Source: DASUMP01 sp036277635 (GTDB taxonomy: Bacteria > Actinomycetota > Acidimicrobiia > IMCC26256 > PALSA-610). Taken from it: DNA of 5,817 nt. The notes under the pieces are model-generated. The model made no database searches and had not been told where the DNA came from. It saw nothing but the letters and a program-made list of their open reading frames with translations. Shown one piece after another: positions 1 through 4,355 of the stretch. Within the stretch, counting starts at the first letter, position 1, and each line of letters begins with the position of its first letter. The DNA lies in the NCBI GenBank assembly GCA_036277635.1, contig DASUMP010000017.1, positions 1-5,817 of the forward strand, given 5' to 3'. The position numbers and the translations under genes were made by a program.

Positions 1-27
1 CGCCTCATCGACAGAGAGGGCTCCGGC

Positions 28-264
28 ATGAAGGTCTGGATCGACCAGGATCTGTGCACCGGCGACGGGCTGTGCGAAGAGATCGCTCCCGACGTCTTCA
101 CCCTGCTCGACGACGGCCTCGCCTACGTGAAGGAAGGCGACAAGGTCTTCTCGAACCCCGGCGGCGCCGAAGGTCTCGCGAACGTGCCCGGCGGCCAGGA
201 AGAGGCGGTCATCGAGTCCGCCGAAGAGTGCCCCGGCGAGTGCATCTTCATCGAGGTCGAGTAG
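28..264 (+). CDS. Small ferredoxin (CxxDGxC type, [3Fe-4S] or [4Fe-4S])
   Basis: This is a 78-residue cytoplasmic electron carrier holding one iron-sulfur cluster; its redox partner is unknown. The N-terminal half has C10-x2-D13-G-x-C16 followed by an AP-DVF segment, and the C-terminal half has C68-P-G-E-C72 followed by a hydrophobic strand. C10, C16 and C68 are the expected ligands. D13 occupies the place of the usual second cysteine, so the cluster is either [3Fe-4S] or an Asp-ligated [4Fe-4S], as in Pyrococcus furiosus ferredoxin. C72 is an extra cysteine. The ATG is preceded by GAGAGGG at 14-20 with 7 bases of spacing, which supports this start. The reading frame stays open to the window edge, so an N-terminal extension cannot be excluded. 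From memory, near-identical motifs (WIDQDLCTGDG, ECPG-C) occur in ferredoxins encoded beside arc/mpa and trmI in actinobacterial Pup-proteasome loci. Another frame ends in TGA at 29-31, so an upstream gene might overlap the ATG. Confidence 0.93.
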   Translation: MKVWIDQDLCTGDGLCEEIAPDVFTLLDDGLAYVKEGDKVFSNPGGAEGLANVPGGQEEAVIESAEECPGECIFIEVE

Positions 265-265
265 C

Positions 266-357
266 TGCACCGACCGTTGGTGCGTCTTCCCACACGGCGT
301 GTGGGTGAACTGCACCAACGCCGCGGTTGTGTGGAGTTGTGCACCAACCGTTGGCAC
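266..357. repeat. Cluster of TGCACCRAC repeats in direct and inverted orientation
   Basis: The gap between the convergent ferredoxin and marP genes holds three direct copies of TGCACCRAC, at 266-274 (R=G), 311-319 and 340-348 (R=A). An inverted copy, GTTGGTGC, lies at 276-283. The first and third copies extend to a 15-base direct repeat with one mismatch, TGCACCGACCGTTGG (266-280) against TGCACCAACCGTTGG (340-354). Several copies can pair with each other: 275-283 with 312-320, and 344-348 with 350-354 as CCAAC-C-GTTGG, extended by GTG/CAC at 339-341 and 355-357. All of this is read directly from the sequence. The role is unknown; a bidirectional terminator, a regulator binding array, or a dispersed intergenic repeat are all possible. 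Confidence 0.75.
275..320. terminator. Two-tier hairpin, possible bidirectional terminator
   Basis: An outer 9-bp perfect stem (CGTTGGTGC at 275-283 with GCACCAACG at 312-320) encloses an inner 7-bp perfect stem (CCCACAC at 289-295 with GTGTGGG at 299-305, loop GGC). A short internal loop separates the two. The structure begins 11 bases after the ferredoxin stop and lies 49 bases past the marP stop, so it could end both transcripts. There is no T-run on either side, so it is not a classical intrinsic terminator; U-poor terminators are nevertheless common in high-GC actinobacteria. The structure is seen in the sequence, the function is inferred. Confidence 0.4.
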
Positions 358-368
358 CACGGCCGGGC

Positions 369-1529
369 TCAGTCGACGAGGCAGGGGCCCGGGTCGACGG
401 CCAGGGGTGACACCGACTCCAGCACGCGGTCGATCTCGTCGCGCGTGAGCGCGTACGCGACCCCGGCACGCCCGGGATCGATCGCGAACGCGGTGCCGAT
501 CACGCGGCCGTCCTGATCCACGAGCGCGCCGCCGGAGTCGCCCGGCTCGAGTGCGGCCGCGAGCACGTACACGTCGCGGCGACTGTCGGACGTGCGGTAG
601 ATGTCGGTGCCCACGGCCGTGATCCGCTCCGCAACCCGCGCGGGCGACGCCGTGAGTGGCCCGCCGCCGGGATGTCCGTACACCGCGCCTTCCGTGTCGA
701 CGTCACCGCGGGCGAGCGCGAGCGCGGGCGCGCCGAGTGAGGGCGCGGCGAGCACCGCGAGGTCGCTCGTCGGGTCGAACGCCACCACCGCGGCGTCGTG
801 GCGACGGCCGGTGACATCGGTCACTTCGGTGTCGCGCTCCCCCGCCACGACGTGCGCGTTGGTGACGACGATCCCGGGGCGCGCGACCCAGCCGCTCCCC
901 TCCTGCACCCGGTCGCACGCGAATCCCGACACCTTCACGATCGACGGGCGGACCCGGGCGTCGACGTCGAGCGTGAGGCCGGCGGTCGGCGCCGCGCCCA
1001 CGTCGCCCGGATCCGACAGCGGGTCCAACGCGAACGGGTACGGCGCCTCGGCGATCTCGCGGCCCCACACCGCGAAGCGATCCGGTTGGTCGGGACCGAG
1101 TGAATCGACGACGTCGACGATCCACGAGTCGCGCGCAGCGCGTGCGGGCCATCCGGGCGCGGCGGCGAACGACGGCGTGGTCATCCACACCAGCACGAGC
1201 ACACCGAGCACCCCGAGGATCGCACCGGCGCCCTTGTCCCACTTCGGGAGCTGGGCACCCGTCATCCGCCGCACGAGCCCGCCGAGCGCGAGACCGATGC
1301 CGTGCCCCACCATGGCGGTGAGCACCAAGAACGCGAGCGCCGCGGTCACCCGAGTGTCGGGGCTCGTCCCTCCGAACGCCGTGACGATCGGCGGGACGAG
1401 TGGCACCGCGATCACCAGGCCGAGACCGACGCCGCCCCACGCGAGCAGCCGCGGCAGGAAGCCGAAGCGCCAGCCGCCCACCGCTGCGACCGCGGCGACC
1501 CCGAAGATGACGGCGTCGACCGTGCTCAC
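369..1529 (-). CDS. marP: MarP-like membrane-anchored trypsin-like serine protease with CvpA-type N-terminus
   Basis: The 386-residue product has four hydrophobic segments (about 4-20, 28-50, 61-86, 101-118), the CvpA/colicin V production-like membrane domain. A linker leads to a trypsin/HtrA-type protease domain from about residue 188, outside the membrane. The triad is H226 (TNAHVV), D256 (PTSDLAVL) and S332 (PGDSGG). C205 at the start of the protease domain and C383 near the C-terminus match in position the disulfide pair of Mycobacterium tuberculosis MarP (Rv3671c, about 397 residues), a protease needed for acid and oxidative resistance through cell-wall hydrolase processing. The substrate here is unknown. 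The frame is open for 82 codons upstream, but that part overlaps trmI and is Arg/Pro-rich. The GTG at 1529 overlaps the trmI TGA as GTGA, and the membrane domain begins right there, so I chose it. No good ribosome binding site is visible, so translation probably depends on coupling to trmI. Confidence 0.92.
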   Translation of the reverse strand: MSTVDAVIFGVAAVAAVGGWRFGFLPRLLAWGGVGLGLVIAVPLVPPIVTAFGGTSPDTRVTAALAFLVLTAMVGHGIGLALGGLVRRMTGAQLPKWDKGAGAILGVLGVLVLVWMTTPSFAAAPGWPARAARDSWIVDVVDSLGPDQPDRFAVWGREIAEAPYPFALDPLSDPGDVGAAPTAGLTLDVDARVRPSIVKVSGFACDRVQEGSGWVARPGIVVTNAHVVAGERDTEVTDVTGRRHDAAVVAFDPTSDLAVLAAPSLGAPALALARGDVDTEGAVYGHPGGGPLTASPARVAERITAVGTDIYRTSDSRRDVYVLAAALEPGDSGGALVDQDGRVIGTAFAIDPGRAGVAYALTRDEIDRVLESVSPLAVDPGPCLVD

Positions 1530-2320
1530 GCCTCGGGAACGAGCAGACGGGCGTGGGTGAGGAAGCCCGTGTGCGCCACCATCCGATGGTCGGGACGGAT
1601 CGACTGGCCTTCCACGTGCCAGCCGCGCTGCAACACCTCGATCGTCTCCGCCAAACCGAACGGCGAACCGGCGAGCTCCTCGCGCAGGCGACCCACCTGC
1701 AGGATCGTCGGCAGGTACGCCACGAGGATGCCCCCCGGGCGCAGCGCGGTGGTCGCGTGCTTCACGACGTGCCACGGCTCCGGGAGGTCGAGCACGATCC
1801 GGTCGAGGTTCGTCTCGTCGATGCCGGCGTAGACGTCGCGGACCGACACCGTGAGCGGGAGGTCGTCGCCGAGGAACGCGGCCACGTTGCGCTGGGCCCG
1901 GTCGGCGAAGTCGTCGCGGATCTCGTAGCCGGTGACCGATCCGGTCGGCCCGATGGCGCGCAGGAGCGCCATCGTGAGCGCCCCGGACCCGACGCCCGAC
2001 TCGAGCACGCGCGCACCGGGGAAGATGTCGGCGAGCATCAGGATCGGCCCGAGGTCCTTCGGGTAGATCACCTGCGCGCCACGCGGCATCTCGAACACGT
2101 ACTCGCTCAACGTCGGGCGGAGCGCGACCAGGCGCGTGGCCCGGCTCGTCCGCACGGTGATGCCTTCGGGCCGACCGATGATCGCGTCGTGCTCGACGAT
2201 GCCGGCGTGCGTGTGGAACTGACCGCCTTCGGCCAGCGTCACGAGGTGACGCCGGCGCCGGTGGTCGATGAGGAGCACCCGCTCACCGGCGACGAACGGG
2301 CGTTGCTCGGCTGTGGTCAC
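1526..2320 (-). CDS. trmI: tRNA (adenine-58-N1)-methyltransferase TrmI
   Basis: The 264-residue product is an S-adenosylmethionine-dependent class I methyltransferase that makes m1A58 in the tRNA T-loop and normally works as a homotetramer. An N-terminal beta domain (about 1-75) is followed by the family signature MPRGAQVIYPKD (78-89), SAM motif I VLESGVGSGALT (105-116), an acidic ribose-binding position in GYEIRDD (E133), the catalytic-loop motif LDLPEPW (177-183, D178 the likely catalytic Asp) and RPDHRMVAHTGFL (242-254). Length and motif order match Rv2118c and Thermus TrmI. The GTG at 2320 overlaps the ttuA stop as GTGA, and GGAG at 2329-2326 gives a 5-base spacer. The frame has no stop for 312 codons further upstream, but that region is a shadow of ttuA. 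Placement directly after ttuB-ttuA fits a shared role, because in Thermus m1A58 promotes thiolation of position 54. Confidence 0.96.
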   Translation of the reverse strand: MTTAEQRPFVAGERVLLIDHRRRRHLVTLAEGGQFHTHAGIVEHDAIIGRPEGITVRTSRATRLVALRPTLSEYVFEMPRGAQVIYPKDLGPILMLADIFPGARVLESGVGSGALTMALLRAIGPTGSVTGYEIRDDFADRAQRNVAAFLGDDLPLTVSVRDVYAGIDETNLDRIVLDLPEPWHVVKHATTALRPGGILVAYLPTILQVGRLREELAGSPFGLAETIEVLQRGWHVEGQSIRPDHRMVAHTGFLTHARLLVPEA

Positions 2321-3261
2321 GCGGTCTCCGCGTGCTCGACGACGCGCACGGGGATCGTGCGACCGGTCGCGCGCGCCTGCAGGCGGCAGAACGCGCACAC
2401 GTCGCCGGGAGTCGGCGCGCCGCACTCGCGGCACGGCACGAGCGCGGCCCGCTCGTCGGCGGTCTCGCTCGCGAAGTGCTCGTGCACCCGTTCGAAGAAC
2501 CCGAACACGAACGCGGCCTTCGACCCCGGCGAGCGCTCCTCGATCGCGTTGAGCGCTTCCTTGTATCCGAGGTGGCGGTTGCCGAGCGCCATCGGACACT
2601 CCTCGACGATGTAGTCGATCCCCTGCACGACGCAGTACGCGGCGAGCTCGCGCTCCCCGAGGCGGATCAACGGCTTCACCTTGCGGACGAACCCGTCGGT
2701 GGCGGGCAGCACCGGGTGCTGACGACCGAGGTAACCGGTCTCCCATCGCAGCACGTTGCCGAACAGCACGGCGGCTTCGTCGTCGAGGTTGTGTCCGGTG
2801 GCGAGCGCGTCGTAACCCCGTGTGCGCGCGGCGTCGTCGAAGAGGTGCCGCTTGGACAGGCCGCACGCGCTGCAGGGCGCGCGCTTGGCCGCACGGGATC
2901 CGTCGGGGACGTCGAAGCCGAACTCGCCCGGCAGGTCGATCTCGTGGAGCGGCCAGCCGTGGTCGCGTGCGAACCTCCGTGCGAACTCGGCGGACCGGTC
3001 GGAGTACTCGCCGATTCCCAGACCCACGTAGAGGCCGTCGGCGTCGATGTCGAGGGTGCGCAGGAGGTGCCAGAGCCCGAGGGAGTCCTTGCCCCCCGAG
3101 ACCGCGACGAGCACCCGCTCGCCCGGGGCGATCATCTCGAACTCGTCGATCGCGCGCCGCACCTGTTCGCGGCAGTGGTGCACGAAGCACTCGGCGCAGA
3201 AGCCGGCGTTGTGGCGGCGCAGCTCGATGATCGCGGGCGCGCGACACCGCCGGCACTTCAC
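2317..3261 (-). CDS. ttuA: TtuA-family tRNA-54 2-thiolation enzyme (TtcA superfamily)
   Basis: The 314-residue product is an ATP-pyrophosphatase (PP-loop) enzyme. It adenylates the 2-position of T54 in tRNA and replaces the oxygen with sulfur delivered by TtuB. An N-terminal zinc finger uses C3/C6 (CRRC) and C22/C25 (CAEC). The PP-loop SGGKDS is at 55-60. C130 and C133 (PCSAC) plus C222 (ECP) are the likely [4Fe-4S] ligands; as I recall, these are the same residue numbers as in Thermus thermophilus TtuA. GHNLDDEA follows at 156-163, and a C-terminal zinc finger uses C277/C280 and C289/C292. Both terminal zinc fingers separate TtuA from plain TtcA, which acts at C32. The GTG at 3261 overlaps the ttuB TGA as GTGA and puts the first zinc ligand at residue 3, so the start is secure. 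A different U34- or C32-type substrate is possible but less likely next to TtuB and TrmI. Confidence 0.94.
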   Translation of the reverse strand: MKCRRCRAPAIIELRRHNAGFCAECFVHHCREQVRRAIDEFEMIAPGERVLVAVSGGKDSLGLWHLLRTLDIDADGLYVGLGIGEYSDRSAEFARRFARDHGWPLHEIDLPGEFGFDVPDGSRAAKRAPCSACGLSKRHLFDDAARTRGYDALATGHNLDDEAAVLFGNVLRWETGYLGRQHPVLPATDGFVRKVKPLIRLGERELAAYCVVQGIDYIVEECPMALGNRHLGYKEALNAIEERSPGSKAAFVFGFFERVHEHFASETADERAALVPCRECGAPTPGDVCAFCRLQARATGRTIPVRVVEHAETA

Positions 3262-3461
3262 GGGTTCGCTCCGCCCGACACGACGGGACGGATCTCGACG
3301 ACGTCGTCGTCGTGCAAGCGCGCGTCGCGGGTGACGAGCTCGTCGTTGCGGATCACGAGCACCGATTCGGGCACGACGTCGAGCCGCCGGAGCAGCTCGT
3401 CGACGTTCGGCGGCGCGGCCACGTCGAGCTCGCGCTTGGGGTTGCGCAGCACGACCTTCAT
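3258..3461 (-). CDS. ttuB: TtuB-like ubiquitin-fold sulfur carrier (ThiS/MoaD family) with a tail after the diglycine
   Basis: The 67-residue product has the beta-grasp pattern of ThiS/MoaD proteins. Its opening MKVVLRNP and closing VVSGG resemble Thermus TtuB (about 65 residues, ending ISGG as I recall). TtuB-type carriers are activated at the C-terminal glycine by an E1-like enzyme (TtuC), turned into a thiocarboxylate and used by TtuA. Here G63-G64 is followed by A65-N66-P67 before the stop, so the diglycine is not terminal. Either the tail is removed by a protease or the protein works differently. An in-frame TGA at 3470-3468, only 9 bases before the ATG, fixes the start. There is no ribosome binding site upstream, which fits a leaderless message. 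No ttuC or sulfurtransferase gene lies in the window. Confidence 0.9.
   Translation of the reverse strand: MKVVLRNPKRELDVAAPPNVDELLRRLDVVPESVLVIRNDELVTRDARLHDDDVVEIRPVVSGGANP
3269..3272 (-). promoter_or_regulatory. Ribosome binding site of ttuA embedded in the TtuB diglycine codons
   Basis: On the minus strand, GGAG at 3272-3269 sits 7 bases before the ttuA GTG. It is formed by the second glycine codon (GGA) and the first base of the Ala codon (GCG) of TtuB. The codons for the extra ANP residues supply the spacer. This placement explains how ttuA can start inside the end of ttuB. Confidence 0.55.
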
Positions 3462-3469
3462 CGGGGCTC

Positions 3470-3475
3470 AGGGTA
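3470..3475 (-). promoter_or_regulatory. Possible -10 element of a leaderless ttuB-ttuA-trmI-marP promoter
   Basis: TACCCT on the minus strand matches the actinobacterial TANNNT -10 pattern and ends 8 bases before the ttuB ATG, so transcription would start at or within a base or two of the ATG. This agrees with the missing ribosome binding site. No convincing -35 hexamer is seen. A 13-base palindrome, GCCGCACTGCGGC (3479-3491), lies just upstream in the spacer and could be an operator. The function is inferred from position only. Confidence 0.4.
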
Positions 3476-3507
3476 CCGGCCGCACTGCGGCGAGCCGATG
3501 AACGCGC

Positions 3508-3717
3508 TCAGCGCGGGGCCCGGGCGACGATCTCGAAGCGGTCGCCGGGACGCACGACGGTGCGGTAGAGCGGCCGCTCGTCGTCGCGGCGCAGCCAGCG
3601 CACGACCCGCACGGCGACCGCCACGACCATGAGCACGCTCCACAGGCGCGAGCCGCCCATGGCGCGGGAGAACCCCGCGGGGCTGAGCGGGCGCAGGAGC
3701 GAAGGGCGGGCGGGCAC
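3508..3717 (-). CDS. Small single-pass membrane protein, function unknown
   Basis: The 69-residue product has a basic, proline-containing N-terminus (residues 1-22, including RPLSPAGF), one hydrophobic segment (about 24-38, WSVLMVVAVAVRVV), then a basic stretch (RWLRR) and a polar C-terminal tail with a PGDRFEIV motif, which may form a short beta structure. The arginines after the hydrophobic segment suggest that the tail faces the cytoplasm. It follows the stop of the preceding gene by only 3 bases, which supports co-transcription with the two membrane proteins upstream. The GTG start at 3717 has no clear ribosome binding site; an internal ATG at 3660 is an alternative that would give a 50-residue protein. 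I cannot assign a family, but the position in the group and the plausible membrane topology favour a real gene. Confidence 0.68.
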   Translation of the reverse strand: MPARPSLLRPLSPAGFSRAMGGSRLWSVLMVVAVAVRVVRWLRRDDERPLYRTVVRPGDRFEIVARAPR

Positions 3718-3720
3718 GCG

Positions 3721-3969
3721 TCAGAGCCGGCGGATCTCGAGCACGGTGCGGCGCTTGCGCACGCTGCGGCGACCGAACCAGTACGCCGCGACGACCACGA
3801 CGCCGACTGCGACCGCGCCTACGACGAGCGCGCCGTTCTTGGCCCGTTCGGCGCGATCGCTGAAGCCCGCCTCGAGCTCGCGGAACTTCGCTTCGATGTC
3901 GGCGCGGCTGATGCGGTCGGTCGGGCCGCGTCCGTTGGCGGTGGCGCGGGGGTCGGTGTCGGTGCTCAC
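3721..3969 (-). CDS. Small single-pass membrane protein with cytoplasmic basic tail, function unknown
   Basis: The 82-residue product begins with a polar, probably disordered stretch (1-18) and continues with a charged amphipathic helix (about 21-44, with DIEAKFRELEAGF). One strongly hydrophobic segment (about 47-64, Ala/Val/Gly-rich) follows, and the protein ends in the very basic RRSVRKRRTVLEIRRL. The helix preceding the membrane segment could mediate oligomerisation or binding to the upstream holin-like protein. The GTG at 3969 overlaps the upstream stop as GTGA and has AGGAG at 3983-3979 with 9 bases of spacing. The frame continues 29 codons upstream, but that part overlaps the holin-like gene and is Arg-rich, so I rejected the longer start. 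I recall similar small proteins paired with holin-family proteins in Acidimicrobiia, but no function is known to me. Confidence 0.8.
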   Translation of the reverse strand: MSTDTDPRATANGRGPTDRISRADIEAKFRELEAGFSDRAERAKNGALVVGAVAVGVVVVAAYWFGRRSVRKRRTVLEIRRL

Positions 3970-4277
3970 GTCGCGTCGCTCCTCTTCGTGCGCGCCCGCC
4001 AGAAGAGTGCCGAGACCGCCACGAGAGCGACGACGACGATGGCGTAGGGGGCCCACGACCAGTTGTTCGCGAACGTGTCGCCGGTCTCGGTCTGCAGGGC
4101 ACGCAACAGGGCCATGGCGCCGGCGAACACCGCGATCGCGAGCATCAGGCCACCGGCGATCCCGAAGCCGAGGTAGCGACCGAGCTGCTTGAGCGGGTCG
4201 ACCGCCTCCTGGCGGAAGTACGCGACGACGAGCTCCTTCAGCTCCTGGATCGTCTGCTGCGGGGACGTGTCGGCCAC
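3966..4277 (-). CDS. Holin-X-like (phage holin family / PF07332-type) small membrane protein
   Basis: The 103-residue product has an N-terminal charged helix (about 8-30, including ELKELVVAYFRQEAVDPLKQ) and two membrane segments (about 36-60 and 77-94) separated by a short polar loop. It ends in a basic tail, RARTKRSDAT. This layout fits the actinobacterial holin-X/YqjE-like superfamily, whose chromosomal members are usually annotated as phage holin family proteins although they do not lie in prophages. The role is probably envelope-related but unproven. I chose the GTG at 4277 because GGAG at 4286-4283 lies 5 bases upstream. A GTG at 4334 would add 19 residues made largely of a PPVGPPVG repeat encoded by a tandem repeat, which seems less likely. 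It is the first gene of a three-gene membrane protein set and starts 78 bases after dacB. Confidence 0.82.
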   Translation of the reverse strand: MADTSPQQTIQELKELVVAYFRQEAVDPLKQLGRYLGFGIAGGLMLAIAVFAGAMALLRALQTETGDTFANNWSWAPYAIVVVALVAVSALFWRARTKRSDAT

Positions 4278-4282
4278 GTCAC

Positions 4283-4286
4283 CTCC
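4283..4286 (-). promoter_or_regulatory. Ribosome binding site that decides the start of the holin-like gene
   Basis: GGAG, within GGAGGT on the minus strand (4286-4281), has a 5-base spacer to the GTG at 4277. It is the strongest Shine-Dalgarno match in the window and favours this start over the in-frame GTG at 4334. Confidence 0.65.
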
Positions 4287-4289
4287 AAT

Positions 4290-4314
4290 TCCGACGGGGG
4301 GTCCGACCGGGGGG
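4290..4314. repeat. Imperfect tandem duplication of TCCGAC(C)GGGGGG
   Basis: Two adjacent units, TCCGACGGGGGG (4290-4301) and TCCGACCGGGGGG (4302-4314), differ by one inserted C. They lie in the 78-base gap between dacB and the holin-like gene, just before its ribosome binding site. The G-runs are prone to slippage and to G-rich structure on the plus strand (C-rich on the transcribed message). No clear terminator or -10 element is seen in the rest of the gap. Confidence 0.6.
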
Positions 4315-4355
4315 CGAGTCTCGCGCGTCGGCACCCTCGGCGCGCCGCACGGCCG

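Noticed and set aside
2..31. Possible 3' end of an upstream plus-strand gene (stop TGA at 29-31 overlapping the ferredoxin ATG)
   Set aside because: Only nine codons are visible (ASSTERAPA). The ATGA overlap is suggestive, but the coding status cannot be judged from so little sequence.
265..368. CRISPR array or tRNA gene in the ferredoxin-marP gap
   Set aside because: Repeat units are only 8-15 bases, irregularly spaced and of both orientations. No cloverleaf or T-loop consensus is seen.
601..1560. 319-residue plus-strand open frame opposite marP
   Set aside because: It is Ser/Thr/Pro-rich, lacks a known motif and lies wholly opposite a gene with a full catalytic triad.
369..1775. Longer MarP start at 1775 (468 residues)
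   Set aside because: The extra 82 residues overlap trmI, are low in hydrophobic residues and match no membrane or signal sequence. The GTG at 1529 coincides with the trmI stop and the start of the membrane domain.
1526..3256. 576-codon open frame on the minus strand covering ttuA and trmI
   Set aside because: Only the last 264 residues carry TrmI motifs. The first 312 are Arg/Pro-rich and are the shifted frame of ttuA, kept open by high GC content.
1553..3501. Long plus-strand open frames opposite trmI and ttuA (353 and 389 residues)
   Set aside because: They are antisense to well-supported genes, Arg/His/Glu-rich with no recognisable motif, and typical of high-GC antisense frames.
3966..4277. 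Prophage or lysis cassette
   Set aside because: The holin-like name comes from the family only. No endolysin, terminase, capsid, integrase or attachment site is present, and the neighbours are housekeeping genes.
4338..4347. Palindrome CGGCGCGCCG after dacB as a terminator
   Set aside because: It has no loop, a short stem and no T-run. Such GC palindromes arise often by chance at this base composition.
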